Notes: generated by a model from the letters alone, not told the origin. A stretch of 35,839 bases of DNA from Lysobacterales bacterium (GCA_027067055.1 JAMOMK010000080.1:1-35839); one strand, 5' to 3'; shown: positions 22,371 through 32,458, counted from the first letter of the stretch. Made by a program: numbers and translations.

Positions 22371-25124
22371 TTATTTCTTATCAGCATCCTTCATCTTGGC
22401 AGAATCCCCTGCTTTAATGATTGAAATTTTGTCACGTAACCAATACTTCTTGATAGCATTATTCACTTGGAATAGAGTTAAATTACGGATGGCTTGTTCG
22501 TATTTTTTATCCCATGCCATGGTACGATTCAGATCAAGGTTTCCTGCTAATGTGCGCACTAAACGATCATCTTTTGCTCTATCAATCTTACTGTTTTGTA
22601 AGATGCCTTTTTTTACATCATCCAATTCCTTTTGTGTAAAACCATCTTTTAAGACACGATCGAGTTCTTCATAAAAACCTTTCTCAATATTGGCGAGATT
22701 TTCTGGCGCACAAATAGCATAAGCACCAAAGGTTGCAACTTCGTCATAGGATGATGCATTAAACCATGAACCTGCTCCATAACTCCAACCTTCTTTGCGT
22801 CTCAATCGATCAGCTAATCGACTGGATAAGAACCCACCACCAAACATCTCATTTGCCATTTCTAAAGCAACATAGTCTGGATCAGTGTCATTCATTTTGA
22901 ATTTAATCATGGCACCAAATGCTGCTCCGGCTTTATCAGGAGTGTTGACAAAGTTGTTTATTCCATCTACTTCTGCTACGGATGAATGAATACGCTTATA
23001 ATTAGTTTTGCTATTCCATTGCCCAAGAACATCATTCAATTTATCTTGAATAACTTTTTCATCAAAGTCTCCAACAACTGCAATATCAGCCTCTTGTGCA
23101 CCCATAAATGTCTTGTGGAACTGTTGCAAGTCTGCTGATGAAACATTTTTAATTGCAGCAATTTCATCGTCAATTGACATTTTGTAACGTGGATGACCTG
23201 GCTCATAAGGACTCAAATAACGACCCAATTGCCTAAAGACTTGAGACTGTGGTTGTTGCTTTTGTTGTTCTAAAGAAACCACACGTTCTTGTTTTGCCAC
23301 CTCTAATTCTTTTGCATCAAAGGTTGGATTTTTAAGAATTTCATCAACCAAATCTAAAACTTGAGGTAAGTTTTCTTGCGTGGTTTGAATTGAAATACTG
23401 GTATTTTCAGCACTGCCACGAACACTAACATCAGCTTTAAGCTTATCAAATTTCGCTTGCAACTGCTCGCGTGTATATTTTTGCGTTCCGCGTGTTAACA
23501 TTGAGCCGACCATTGAACCAATTATACCTTGATTTTGTAACGCCTCAACATTTCCTAAATCCAAATTAATAGTCATATTGACTGACTCACCGCGTGTTTT
23601 CTTGGGTAAATAAACAACTTTAGCGCCATTTTTCAACTCTTTGTGAATACTGCGCTTATCAATGTTATCCTGTGAAGGATCAAAATCTTCACCTTGTGCT
23701 ACGGCTTTTCTGCCTTTGTAACCTTCAAGCATTTTAACAACATCTTGTTTGGATAATCGCACTATTGAATCCGCCCTATCAGGTTTTTGCTCAGGCAAAA
23801 ATTGGCCCAATGTTCGGTTATCATTCACTAAATACTCTTCTGCTGCTTTCTGCACATCTGCTAAAGTGACTTTCTCCATGCGATCACGGTTTAAAAACAT
23901 TAAACGCCAATCACCCATACCAACCCATTCACTTAGGTTCTTTGCAATACCTTCTGATGAATTAAATCCTAACTCAAAATCTTTAATCGCTTTAGCCTTA
24001 GCTCGATCGACTTCTTCTTGAGTAATCGGTTGATTCTTTATATCTTCCAGTGTCTTTAAAAACGTCTCTTGAGTTTTGTCCAAGTCTTTATCTTTTGCCA
24101 CTTGAGCAAAAAATGTCACAATGCCAGGTTCCGCCCATTGGAAAGGAAAACCAAAAGTGCTTGCTGCTAATTTTTTCTTAACCACATCATTATGCAATCG
24201 ACCCGTTTGATGATCTGCCAAAATTTGCGTTAAGATTTCTACTGCAGGATAATTAGGCGAAGAACCAGGGGGAATATGGTACATAGCCGCCAACATTTGC
24301 ACATCTCCAGGGCGACGAACGATTACTTCACGTTCACCATCCTGAATTTGATCTTCAGTATATAATGCTTGTATTTTACGTTTTGGTTTTTTTATTTTTC
24401 CAAAATATTTATTCACTAAAGCCACAACTTTATCTTCATCAATTTTACCAGCCACCACCAAAGTCGCATTGTCGGGTTGGTAATATTTGTGGTAGAAATT
24501 TTGTAGGTTTTTAATATCAATATTTTCTAAATCCGCACGGGCACCAATGGTTGATTTACCATAGTTGTGCCAATCGTAACTCACTGCCATCATGCGTTGC
24601 AACAACACTCGAAACGGGCTATTTTCACCATTTTCCAGTTCATTACGCACCACGGTCATTTCGCTGTCTAAATCCTTTTTTGCAATAAATGAGTTAACCA
24701 TTCTATCGGCTTCTAAATCCAATGCCCAATTGAGATTTTCTGGCGTTGCAGAAAAAGTTTCAAAATAATTAGTTCTATCCGTCCAGGTAGTGCCATTAGG
24801 CTCAGCACCATGATCAGTTAACTCTTTTGGAATATCTTTATGTTTTGGCGTTCCTTTGAAAAGCAAATGCTCCAACAAATGAGCCATACCTGTTTCACCA
24901 TAGTTTTCATGTTTAGAACCTACATGGTAGGTAATATTAACTGTTATTGTTTCCTTAGAATTATCTGGAAACATCAATACCTGTAGACCATTTTTGAGTT
25001 TATATTCGGTAATTCCTTCAACCGAAGTCACTTTTTCTACGCCTTTTGGTAATTTAGCCACCGCAATCGATGAAGCCAATACTAAAGAACACAATAAAGT
25101 GGCGTTTTTTATTTTATGCAACAT
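22371..25124 (-). CDS. Exported M16-family zinc metallopeptidase
   Basis: A 917-residue pitrilysin/insulinase-family protease with a signal peptide (KNATLLCSLVLASSIAVA). The inverted zinc motif H82-L-L-E85-H86 occurs in AHLLEHLLFKG, with the distal Glu in RNELENGENSPF. Two full M16 repeats are present: an active N-terminal half and an inactive C-terminal half (after about residue 500) lacking HxxEH but keeping the RRKEGWSYGAG glycine-rich substrate loop. Such periplasmic enzymes degrade peptides or small proteins. It is monocistronic, divergent from the esterase gene, with its own terminator. Length is typical for two-domain bacterial M16 proteins. Confidence 0.93.
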   Translation of the reverse strand: MLHKIKNATLLCSLVLASSIAVAKLPKGVEKVTSVEGITEYKLKNGLQVLMFPDNSKETITVNITYHVGSKHENYGETGMAHLLEHLLFKGTPKHKDIPKELTDHGAEPNGTTWTDRTNYFETFSATPENLNWALDLEADRMVNSFIAKKDLDSEMTVVRNELENGENSPFRVLLQRMMAVSYDWHNYGKSTIGARADLENIDIKNLQNFYHKYYQPDNATLVVAGKIDEDKVVALVNKYFGKIKKPKRKIQALYTEDQIQDGEREVIVRRPGDVQMLAAMYHIPPGSSPNYPAVEILTQILADHQTGRLHNDVVKKKLAASTFGFPFQWAEPGIVTFFAQVAKDKDLDKTQETFLKTLEDIKNQPITQEEVDRAKAKAIKDFELGFNSSEGIAKNLSEWVGMGDWRLMFLNRDRMEKVTLADVQKAAEEYLVNDNRTLGQFLPEQKPDRADSIVRLSKQDVVKMLEGYKGRKAVAQGEDFDPSQDNIDKRSIHKELKNGAKVVYLPKKTRGESVNMTINLDLGNVEALQNQGIIGSMVGSMLTRGTQKYTREQLQAKFDKLKADVSVRGSAENTSISIQTTQENLPQVLDLVDEILKNPTFDAKELEVAKQERVVSLEQQKQQPQSQVFRQLGRYLSPYEPGHPRYKMSIDDEIAAIKNVSSADLQQFHKTFMGAQEADIAVVGDFDEKVIQDKLNDVLGQWNSKTNYKRIHSSVAEVDGINNFVNTPDKAGAAFGAMIKFKMNDTDPDYVALEMANEMFGGGFLSSRLADRLRRKEGWSYGAGSWFNASSYDEVATFGAYAICAPENLANIEKGFYEELDRVLKDGFTQKELDDVKKGILQNSKIDRAKDDRLVRTLAGNLDLNRTMAWDKKYEQAIRNLTLFQVNNAIKKYWLRDKISIIKAGDSAKMKDADKK

Positions 25125-25287
25125 ATTTTTTCTCTAATTTTATTCTTTTTATGACCTGTAATAACCACGATAGTTCAAGGTCGAATTTTAACTTATGGAT
25201 TCTACAATATTTATCCATTAAACACACTAGGACAAAAGTCACGAATCATGATAAAATTTAGCCTTTATAATCAATTCTGGCAAAATC

Positions 25288-26523
25288 ATGACTAAAACCT
25301 TCACGCTATTTTGTATACTTTTGTGTATCACATGCAGTTTTGCACAACCCATTACAATTGGAGAACGTATAAACTTTGATTCCAAAACACTCAAACAAAA
25401 CCGTGAATTTGCCATTTACACACCACCCTCCTATAACCACAATAACGCGGAAACATTCCCTGTTTTCTATTTAGTTGATGCCGATTATAACTTTCACTAC
25501 TTAACTGGCTTAATCGAATTACTCTCAAGCGTTAGTGCTAATATCCCTGAAATGATTGTTGTTGGCATATCTGGCAAAGGCACAGCTACCTACCGAAAAC
25601 AATCCAAACCTCCGTTCAAAACCAAAGACAAAGGCAGTGCCGATGTCACCATGAAATTTATCAACACCGAAGTTATTCCCTTTATTGACAGCCATTATAA
25701 AACCAACAGCTATCGAATTTTAGCTGGGCATTCTATCGGCGGTCTATTTACCACCTACGCCATGTTGCACCACAACACACAATTTGACACCTTTATCGCT
25801 GTGAGCCCATCGTTGTGGTGGGAAGATGAATTGGTTAAAAAACATACCCTAAAATATTTAAAAAAAGACAAGCCTGAAATCAACACAAATTATTACCTTT
25901 CACTGGCTGATGAAAAAGGCATGGGCGTGCATGAATTTGTCAAAATGATACAATATAATGCACCGCGTACACTGAAGATGAAATTCAAACACTTCCCAGA
26001 AGAAACTCATGGCAGCGTCGGCCTACCAACCTACCGTTGGGCATTGCAAGATTTATTTACTGATTATAAACCCAAAAGCGGTTCATTTAAAGATGCCAAA
26101 GCGGTTGAAGACTATTACAACTTGATTAAGACAAAATACAAAACACCATTTCACATCTCCGCAGGCTTTATGCGCAACACCGCTTATGCCCATTCTAAAG
26201 ACAAAAAAGCACGCCTAGAAATTGAACAAGCATTTGAAAAGTATTTTCCTAATCAAACCGATGAATTCAGAAACATCCAAATCGAAGGACTTATCGGTGC
26301 AGGAAAACTCAAACAAGCCGAAAAAATCCTCAATCGTGCCCTAAAAAACGACCAAAACAATTTCGAAACCCTCACCAACCAATCCCGCTTATTACAAAAA
26401 CAAAAGAAAAAAGACAAAGCACTAAACGCTATCAATAAAGCCATAGAAATAGCTCAATCAAAAAACATCCGTCAGTGGTTGATAAATGAATTGGTGGAGC
26501 AGAAGGAAGGCTTGGAAAAATAA
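25288..26523 (+). CDS. Exported alpha/beta-hydrolase (esterase D/Fes type) with TPR tail
   Basis: A 411-residue protein with an N-terminal signal peptide (MTKTFTLFCILLCITCSFAQ). The hydrolase domain at about 22-270 has the nucleophile elbow AGHSIGG (S149), an FPVFYLVDAD strand, an acidic residue region and a late His in EETHGSVGLPTYRW. This matches the IroE/Fes-type putative esterase family (PF00756-like), whose members cut siderophore or acyl esters. From about 300 the sequence becomes Lys/Gln-rich tandem helices with TPR character (AGKLKQAEKILNRALKNDQN, then QSRLLQKQKKKDKALNAINK). Substrate is unknown. The unknown gene downstream starts 14 nt after its stop. Confidence 0.88.
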   Translation: MTKTFTLFCILLCITCSFAQPITIGERINFDSKTLKQNREFAIYTPPSYNHNNAETFPVFYLVDADYNFHYLTGLIELLSSVSANIPEMIVVGISGKGTATYRKQSKPPFKTKDKGSADVTMKFINTEVIPFIDSHYKTNSYRILAGHSIGGLFTTYAMLHHNTQFDTFIAVSPSLWWEDELVKKHTLKYLKKDKPEINTNYYLSLADEKGMGVHEFVKMIQYNAPRTLKMKFKHFPEETHGSVGLPTYRWALQDLFTDYKPKSGSFKDAKAVEDYYNLIKTKYKTPFHISAGFMRNTAYAHSKDKKARLEIEQAFEKYFPNQTDEFRNIQIEGLIGAGKLKQAEKILNRALKNDQNNFETLTNQSRLLQKQKKKDKALNAINKAIEIAQSKNIRQWLINELVEQKEGLEK

Positions 26524-26536
26524 GATTACCAAAATC

Positions 26537-27112
26537 ATGTTAATAAAATTATTTACCCATTTTCTCTGTGTTATTTTTTCACCAATTAAATTTTTAATAA
26601 ATTTCAGAAGAAAAATCCTTAAGAAGAAAATACTAAAAGGGTACTTTAACAGCCAAAGTCCTGCCTATTTTTATGCACTTAAAGAATTAGCATGGAACAA
26701 ATACCACGAGCCAGATTTTGTTCTAACTGAAAAGCTCGCGCAAAACTTAATTAACAACACTAAAGATAAGAATGAATTTCCAGGGAAAAATAACATACTA
26801 GCAAATGGATACACCCTTCTAGGTTTATTAGCCTTAACAACAAGTACTTCCAAAGCTAAGCATTATTTATTGAAAACAGCTTCCTTAATGCTCTTTCCTA
26901 AAACAAAGGATTTAGTTTTGGCGCAAAAATTACTTAACATAGGCGAATACGATACGGTTCAAAATTTTATTAAACGATACATCAAAAATATAAAATCGTA
27001 TGATTTTCCAAAATTCACAAGAAAACATATCGCCTCACACATCAAGCAATTAGAAAAATATAATACAGAAATCAAACAAAGAAAAAAACCTCAGTTAATT
27101 ATTAAAAACTAA
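26537..27112 (+). CDS. Hypothetical helical protein, 191 aa
   Basis: I do not recognise this protein. The start at 26537 is preferred to an in-frame ATG at 26486, which lies within the esterase gene. It opens with one hydrophobic helix (MLIKLFTHFLCVIFSPIKFL), then is strongly basic and helical (RRKILKKKILKGYF) with TPR-like pairs such as ANGYTLLGLLALTTSTSKAK and LVLAQKLLNIGEYDTVQNFI. A membrane-anchored TPR-type helper of the preceding esterase is a reasonable guess from position, not more. Lysine and asparagine content is high even for this genome. Confidence 0.6.
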   Translation: MLIKLFTHFLCVIFSPIKFLINFRRKILKKKILKGYFNSQSPAYFYALKELAWNKYHEPDFVLTEKLAQNLINNTKDKNEFPGKNNILANGYTLLGLLALTTSTSKAKHYLLKTASLMLFPKTKDLVLAQKLLNIGEYDTVQNFIKRYIKNIKSYDFPKFTRKHIASHIKQLEKYNTEIKQRKKPQLIIKN

Positions 27113-27135
27113 TTGTTAGTTGGGTAATCAATACA

Positions 27136-27294
27136 AATAAACTTAGAAAAAATCCCCCTCAATCCCCCTTTGCAAAGGGGGAGGACAGAGTTATATTTAA
27201 GAACTCGGTTTTGTTCTGTAATGAAATGAGGTATATTTTAACACTGGATTTAACACCCTCCTTTGCAAAGGAGGGCTGGGGTGGATTTTCTACA
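27136..27294. repeat. MITE/BIME-like element, copy 1
   Basis: A 159-bp unit. The left end is AATCCCCCTCAATCCCCC followed by the palindrome CCCCCTTTGCAAAGGGGG. The right end is CCCTCCTTTGCAAAGGAGGG followed by CTGGGGTGGATTTT. The two ends are inverted relative to each other (AATCC.CCCC outward on both), like two head-to-head REPs or short terminal inverted repeats. About 90 non-coding bases lie between. The second copy at 27565-27722 agrees across its whole length, roughly nine bases in ten. Confidence 0.8.
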
Positions 27295-27552
27295 GTTCAT
27301 TACGAAGATCCTTATAGACTTGTATCTGAGCTAGATAGTGAACGATTTGAAATTAGGAAATTAGAGTATTTCAAAAATGGAGTTATACAATATGCAGATG
27401 AAAAAATGTAAACTGGTGATACTTATTTAAGTTCAGTAGAAGTACCTGATTTACAATATATTAATAATGACAGTGAATTTGAAGGTAAGGAATTATCAAA
27501 AGAACTCTTTGAGAACTTATGGAAAGCCCGTAAGGAGGGATTAAAACAGTAA
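27295..27552 (+). pseudogene. Truncated, stop-interrupted DUF6881-like gene
   Basis: Between the two repeat copies, one frame reads HYEDPYRLVSELDSERFEIR, then KLEYFKNG-IQYADEK, a TAA at 27409-27411, and in the same frame TGDTYLSSVEVPDLQYINND through LWKARKEGLKQ to a TAA at 27550. This strongly resembles small DUF6881-type proteins of about 90 residues. The first codons are missing because repeat copy 1 joins directly at the 5' side, and one internal stop splits the rest. Family recognition is from memory and moderate. The gene is non-functional unless the stop is bypassed. Confidence 0.65.
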
Positions 27553-27564
27553 GAATTAGATGGT

Positions 27565-27722
27565 AATAAACTTAAAAAAATCCCCCTCAATCCCCCTTTG
27601 CAAAGGGGGAGGGCTGAGTAACATTTAAAAACTTGATTTTGTTCTGTAATGAAATGAGGTATATTTTAACACTGGATTTAGCTCCCTCCTTTGCAAAGGA
27701 GGGCTGGGGTGGATTTTCTACA
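27565..27722. repeat. MITE/BIME-like element, copy 2
   Basis: A 158-bp direct copy of the unit at 27136-27294, with the same terminal palindromes and the same internal GTTCTGTAATGAAATGAGG segment. It begins 12 nt after the stop of the DUF6881-like pseudogene. The remaining gap to 27906 includes a small inverted repeat (GCAGCAAGCTGC) but no gene I can support. Confidence 0.8.
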
Positions 27723-27906
27723 ATGCAATACCAAACTAAAAAATATGCTTAAATACAACAACAATTAAACGCAGCAAGCTGCGGGGAATTAACGCCAAGA
27801 GATTAAAACCCACAAGGAATTTGCCCACAATGTTTCCTCCTTACAGGTTCATTGTTATTTTTTTATTTCATTGATACTAATAAACTTAAGAGATATAATT
27901 TAGCAC

Positions 27907-28077
27907 ATGAATATTACAAGTATGATTTTTAATTTTATATTTTTTCCCTTACTTTTTATGGGTATTGGGGTGCTCATAAAACTCAGAGATAAAAATTTTA
28001 AATTGTCAAATGCCTTTGCTTTAGGCGTCTTGATGGCAGTATTCATGTCAATGCGTATGTTTTTGGGTATGAGTTAG
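27907..28077 (+). CDS. Small two-helix membrane protein
   Basis: An ATG at 27907 opens a 56-residue frame. It has a first hydrophobic helix (MIFNFIFFPLLFMGIGVLI), a short basic turn (KLRDKNFKLSN) and a second helix (AFALGVLMAVFMSMRMFLGM), ending at TAG. The regular amphipathic turn between two membrane segments makes random occurrence less likely. No family is recognised and no strong Shine-Dalgarno sequence is visible. It stands alone between repeats and the 3' end of mutS. Confidence 0.45.
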   Translation: MNITSMIFNFIFFPLLFMGIGVLIKLRDKNFKLSNAFALGVLMAVFMSMRMFLGMS

Positions 28078-28121
28078 TACTGTAAATTGCTTGCCCACCT
28101 TACAGATTTTCACCTGCGCCT

Positions 28122-28147
28122 ATCTGCGTTTATCTGCGGACAATAAA
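28122..28147 (+). repeat. 26-bp dispersed repeat, copy 1
   Basis: A 26-bp sequence with core TTTATCTGCGGACAATAAA, immediately beyond the mutS stop codon. An inverted copy with 25 of 26 matches lies at 34750-34775. It matches a kind of short dispersed repeat I know from many bacterial intergenic regions. Confidence 0.7.
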
Positions 28148-28148
28148 A

Positions 28149-30704
28149 CTACAACAATTGCTTCAACTTATACAACAAATCAAGTGCTTGTCTTGGGGTT
28201 AATTCATCGGGGTTGATTTGCCCTAGTTCTTTTTCTACTGCAATTTCTTCGGGCATAGCTTCAAACAATGACATTTGTTGTGGTGCCAGTTCGGTGGCTT
28301 TGCCTGATTCTAAAACAGCTAAGGTTTTCTTAGCATTTTGTAGAACTTTGCTTGGTATGCCAGCAAGAGCAGCCACTTGCAACCCGTAAGAGCGTGAGGC
28401 TGCGCCTTTTTTGACTGAGTGCAAAAAGACGATAGTATCATCGTGTTCGATGGCATCTAAATGTACGTTTTCTATGTTGTCGATTTCTTTGTCGAAAGCA
28501 GTGATTTCAAAATAGTGCGTCGCAAATAGAGTGAAAGATTTATTGACTTGAGCCAAATGTAACATACAGGCTTGCGCCAATGACAAACCATCGTAAGTCG
28601 ATGTTCCGCGACCTATTTCATCCATAAGTACCAATGAATTTTCGGTGGCATTATGCAAAATATTGGCTGTTTCAGTCATTTCCACCATAAAAGTCGAACG
28701 CCCTTTGGTCAAATCATCGCCTGCGCCAATTCGGGTAAATATTCTATCAATCTTACCAATCTTTGCTGACTGTGCTGGCACGTAACTGCCTATGCTTGCC
28801 AATAAAACAATCAAAGCGTTTTGACGCATATAAGTGGATTTACCACCCATATTTGGCCCTGTGATTATCAACATCTGGGTTTTGTCGTCTAAATCCATAT
28901 CATTGGGTTCAAACGGTGTGTTTTGGATTTGTTCCACTACAGGGTGGCGACCGGCTTTGATTTGAATACACTTTTCATCAACCAACAGTGGGCGATTAAA
29001 GTTTAGTGTCATAGCACGTTCGGATAAGGTGTTGAGCGAATCAATTTTAGCAACCGCATGCCCTGTTTGTTGCAGGGATTGAATGTCATCTGCGAAAGCT
29101 TCTAACAAATTCATGTAGAGCTCTTTTTCACAGGCTAAGGATTTTTCTTTGGCGCTTAATACCTTGTCTTCAAACACTTTGAGCTCTGGTGTGGTGTAAC
29201 GCTCGACGGCTTTAAGTGTTTGTCTGCGGATATAGTGTTCGGGGGCTTTATCCGAATGCAATTTCGATATTTCGATGTAATAACCATGCACGCGATTGTA
29301 GGCCACTTTTAAGTTATTAATGCCAGAGGCGAGCTTTTCACGCTCTTCAAAATCCAGCATGTATTGACTGGCGTCGGTGCTTATACTGCGAAGTTCGTCC
29401 AGTTTTTCATCGTATCCATCAGCAATCACGCCACCATCACGAATGACTACGGGGGGATTTTCTTTGATTGCAGAATCAATCAAGTCAATCACCTTTGTGT
29501 GTGTGCCAAGAAAGTGATTGAGGTTTTGTATTTCTTCGGTTTGGATTGGTTCTATTGCTGCTTTTAGTTCCAAAACTTGTTTGAGTGAATACGCCAAAGT
29601 TACCAGGTCTCGTGGTCTTGCACTCAACATGGAAATTCGTGTGGTAATTCGCTCAATATCGCCTATGCCTTTAAGTATTTCTTGCAAGTCAAATACCACA
29701 CCATTATCAGTTAAGGTGCCAATAGCATTTAATCGGGCGTTGAGTTTTTCACGGTTCTGCAGTGGTTGTTTTAACCAACGGCGCAATTGCCGCGAGCCCA
29801 TAGCCGTGGTTGTTTCGTCCATCAATTCACACAAGGTATGTTCGGTTCCACCATTGTTGTTGACTTCAATTTCAAGATTTTTGCGGGTACTGGCATCAAG
29901 ATGGAGAAACTCATCTAACAATTCGGTTTGAATCGCTTGAATATGTTTCATCACCGACTTTTGCGTGTGTTGGATATAATTAAACAAACAACCCAGTGCA
30001 TTGATGGTTAATGACGAACCCTCGATTCCAAAGCCTTTTAAATCTTTGGTTTTGTAATGATTAGTGAGTGTTAATAATGCTGTGTCTTTATCAAAATCCC
30101 ATGATGGACGTTGATTAATTGGGTATTTATTGAGTTGTTCACACAAAGGGTTGTTTTCTTCAAGTAATAATTCACTGGGAGCAAGACGTTCAATTTGTGC
30201 CAATAAAGTTTCTTGTTCATCCACTTCAATAACAACAATACGTCCCGATGATAACTCGCAGATGGCAATGCCATAACCGTTTTTATTGCTGTAGACTGCG
30301 ACCAACAAACTTTCACTGCGGGCATCCATCAAAGCTTCTTCGGTGACTGTTCCTGGTGTAATTATGCGCATGACTTTGCGCTCTACAGGGCCTTTTGAAG
30401 TCTTAGGGTCTCCGACTTGTTCACAGATGGCAATTGAGCGACCTATTTTGACTAACTTAGCCAAATACGGGTCAACAGAGTGGTAAGGCACGCCACACAT
30501 TGGGATTGGATTACCACCCGCTTTGCCACGATAGGTTAAAGTAATATCCAACAACTTTGCCGCTTCCAAAGCATCATCCATAAATAACTCATAAAAATCA
30601 CCCATGCGATAAAATACCAACATATCAGCATAATCTGCCTTTATCTTGAGGTATTGTTGCATCATCGGAGTATGTGTTGGAGTTGCTTTTTTTACTTTTG
30701 CCAT
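28149..30704 (-). CDS. mutS: DNA mismatch repair protein MutS
   Basis: A full-length 851-residue MutS. The N-terminal mismatch-recognition domain has the Phe-x-Glu motif within RMGDFYELF. Connector, lever and clamp domains follow, and the C-terminal ATPase has Walker [17 protein letters not shown] (about residue 615), Walker [17 protein letters not shown] and the Asn/His signature [10 protein letters not shown] short C-terminal dimerisation helix region ends LYKLKQLL. It binds base mismatches and recruits MutL. The upstream VCBS-protein gene on the same strand ends 9 nt before it, so mutS may be partly cotranscribed with it. No defects seen. Confidence 0.97.
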   Translation of the reverse strand: MAKVKKATPTHTPMMQQYLKIKADYADMLVFYRMGDFYELFMDDALEAAKLLDITLTYRGKAGGNPIPMCGVPYHSVDPYLAKLVKIGRSIAICEQVGDPKTSKGPVERKVMRIITPGTVTEEALMDARSESLLVAVYSNKNGYGIAICELSSGRIVVIEVDEQETLLAQIERLAPSELLLEENNPLCEQLNKYPINQRPSWDFDKDTALLTLTNHYKTKDLKGFGIEGSSLTINALGCLFNYIQHTQKSVMKHIQAIQTELLDEFLHLDASTRKNLEIEVNNNGGTEHTLCELMDETTTAMGSRQLRRWLKQPLQNREKLNARLNAIGTLTDNGVVFDLQEILKGIGDIERITTRISMLSARPRDLVTLAYSLKQVLELKAAIEPIQTEEIQNLNHFLGTHTKVIDLIDSAIKENPPVVIRDGGVIADGYDEKLDELRSISTDASQYMLDFEEREKLASGINNLKVAYNRVHGYYIEISKLHSDKAPEHYIRRQTLKAVERYTTPELKVFEDKVLSAKEKSLACEKELYMNLLEAFADDIQSLQQTGHAVAKIDSLNTLSERAMTLNFNRPLLVDEKCIQIKAGRHPVVEQIQNTPFEPNDMDLDDKTQMLIITGPNMGGKSTYMRQNALIVLLASIGSYVPAQSAKIGKIDRIFTRIGAGDDLTKGRSTFMVEMTETANILHNATENSLVLMDEIGRGTSTYDGLSLAQACMLHLAQVNKSFTLFATHYFEITAFDKEIDNIENVHLDAIEHDDTIVFLHSVKKGAASRSYGLQVAALAGIPSKVLQNAKKTLAVLESGKATELAPQQMSLFEAMPEEIAVEKELGQINPDELTPRQALDLLYKLKQLL

Positions 30705-30713
30705 GACTTGTTC

Positions 30714-31829
30714 CTACTCAAAACCTGTTTTAAAAATCACATCTAAATTTGTACTGCTAACCCATACTCCATTTGAAGCAGCTGAAATAATATCTAGGGT
30801 GCCGTCATTGTTCAAATCAATTGCAAAACTATTATTGGTATCAAGTGTATTTGCTGTCAAACCTAGAGCGGTAAAATTTTGAATGCCATCATTTATATAG
30901 ATCGTTACCTTATCAGAATTTGGATTAGTGCAAATAACATCCAGTACTCCATCATTATTTATATCTGCTGCTAGGATATTTTCTCCACCATTTGCTCCAC
31001 TGGCTATTTGGTGACGAATAAAATTACCAGCATTTTGTTCATACCAATAAATTGTGCTGTTATCTTGTGTAGCAGCTAAAATATCTTCATCTCCATCGCC
31101 ATCCAAATCTACAGCAAAAAGCCCTGCCACATCGGTACTCGAAGCATCGATAGGAGTTTGTTCGGTAAATGTTGCATCACTGTTATGCTTAAACCACCTT
31201 AGTTGACCACTTTGCGTATGAGCCATAACAATATCTTTGCGTGTATTTGATGAGATATTCAATGAAGTAGCTGATAAGACAAGTGTACTCTGATTAAATA
31301 CCTCAATGTTTGTAAAATTACCAGTACCATCATTTTCAAAATAATTTGTTAGACCAGCAAAACCAAAAAAACCATAGGACGATGTCACCAAATCAGCATC
31401 TCCATCACTGTCCATATCAAAAGCGATAACGGTATTAGCATTGCTTAGTGAACTAGAAATGATATGCTGGGTAAAAGTGCCTGCTCCATCATTCTCAAAC
31501 CAATAAAGTGTACTGTTTAAGTCTGAAACGAGTACAATATCAATTTTGTTATCATTATTTAAGTCTACAGCTTTTGCCTCGCGCGGACCCATCCCTGCAA
31601 TGGAAATTAACTCATGTGCTGTAAAGCTACCATTGCTATTGTTTTCATACCAATTTACAGAATTTCCTGTTCGCGAGGTGGCTACTATGTCATTTAACCC
31701 GTCACCATTCAGGTCTGCTGCGTGCACAGAGTTACTCGGAAAGGACACATCAATATTGATGTGTGTGAATGTTTGTGCCATTATATTCGTGTACACGAAT
31801 ACCAACAAGACAGTTAATTTTAATTTCAT
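30714..31829 (-). CDS. Exported FG-GAP/VCBS-repeat protein
   Basis: A 371-residue secreted protein: signal peptide (MKLKLTVLLVFVYTNIMA), then about seven repeats of the form D-x-N-x-D-G-x-x-D-I, e.g. AADLNGDGLNDIV, AVDLNNDNKIDIV, AFDMDSDGDADLV, AVDLDGDGDEDIL, AADINNDGVLDVI. Each is a calcium-binding loop, followed by a W-Y/F-E-N-x-G-x-G-x-F beta segment. This forms a beta-propeller like integrin alpha FG-GAP domains. The protein ends NLDVIFKTGFE. The same DVIFK-x-GF motif occurs in the broken secreted protein at 21.9 kb. Likely surface or extracellular; ligand unknown. Confidence 0.9.
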   Translation of the reverse strand: MKLKLTVLLVFVYTNIMAQTFTHINIDVSFPSNSVHAADLNGDGLNDIVATSRTGNSVNWYENNSNGSFTAHELISIAGMGPREAKAVDLNNDNKIDIVLVSDLNSTLYWFENDGAGTFTQHIISSSLSNANTVIAFDMDSDGDADLVTSSYGFFGFAGLTNYFENDGTGNFTNIEVFNQSTLVLSATSLNISSNTRKDIVMAHTQSGQLRWFKHNSDATFTEQTPIDASSTDVAGLFAVDLDGDGDEDILAATQDNSTIYWYEQNAGNFIRHQIASGANGGENILAADINNDGVLDVICTNPNSDKVTIYINDGIQNFTALGLTANTLDTNNSFAIDLNNDGTLDIISAASNGVWVSSTNLDVIFKTGFE

Positions 31830-31915
31830 AAATTCAAGCGATTAATTATTTGTAATATTTTAACTGAATTTCTTATCAATTGGTTATACAATAACAAAAA
31901 TCCTAATAAATAATT

Positions 31916-32446
31916 ATGTCTAAATTTAAAAAACTCGTCAAATACGTTAAAGACCACAAATGGGCTTCAATTCTTTTTGAAGCCACTATCATTGTGCTTG
32001 TCTTATTGATTTTCTCTTGGTTTCAAAATCGAGGCACACTTGCGGCAGATGGACAAATGGCACCTGATTTTGTACTGCAAACGACCGATGGTAGAACGGT
32101 TCATTTGTCAGAACTTAGAGGTAAGAAAGTCTTAATCTACTTCTTTGCTCCATGGTGCAGTATTTGCCACATGAGTGGCGGCAATCTCAATGCCTTACGC
32201 AAAGCGCGTAGCGAAGATGAATTAGAGATTCTTGTTATCGGCTTAAGTTGGGAACACAAAGAAGAAATTAAGCAATTTAAAGACGACTTAGAGCTCACAA
32301 TGCCTGTCTTAATTGGTTCGGACCAACAGATGAATAACTATAAAATCAAAGGCTTTCCAACCTATTTTGTTATTGACGAGGAAGGCAAAGTTACGCATCG
32401 CTCAGTTGGCTATTCAACTGAAATTGGAATGCGCTTGAGAACATGA
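31916..32446 (+). CDS. Membrane-anchored TlpA/ResA-like thioredoxin
   Basis: A 176-residue protein with an N-terminal basic region and a single transmembrane helix (LFEATIIVLVLLIFSWF), followed by the redoxin domain: GQMAPDFVL, redox motif W-C81-S-I-C84, and cis-Pro in GFPTYFVID. It acts in the periplasm, probably reducing disulphides of envelope proteins or cytochrome c apoproteins. The UbiA-family gene begins 12 nt after it, suggesting one transcript. It is the second thioredoxin of this type in the window; the first (3892-4383) has a cleavable signal instead of an anchor. Confidence 0.9.
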   Translation: MSKFKKLVKYVKDHKWASILFEATIIVLVLLIFSWFQNRGTLAADGQMAPDFVLQTTDGRTVHLSELRGKKVLIYFFAPWCSICHMSGGNLNALRKARSEDELEILVIGLSWEHKEEIKQFKDDLELTMPVLIGSDQQMNNYKIKGFPTYFVIDEEGKVTHRSVGYSTEIGMRLRT

Positions 32447-32458
32447 GAAGAATTGTAA

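Noticed and set aside
27211-27411. A 66-residue protein starting inside repeat copy 1
   Set aside because: Its first 28 codons are repeat sequence; only the remainder resembles a protein family, and that continues past the stop, so it is a pseudogene.
27136-27722. CRISPR array
   Set aside because: Only two repeat copies of about 158 bp with a gene fragment between; no short regularly spaced repeats and no cas genes.
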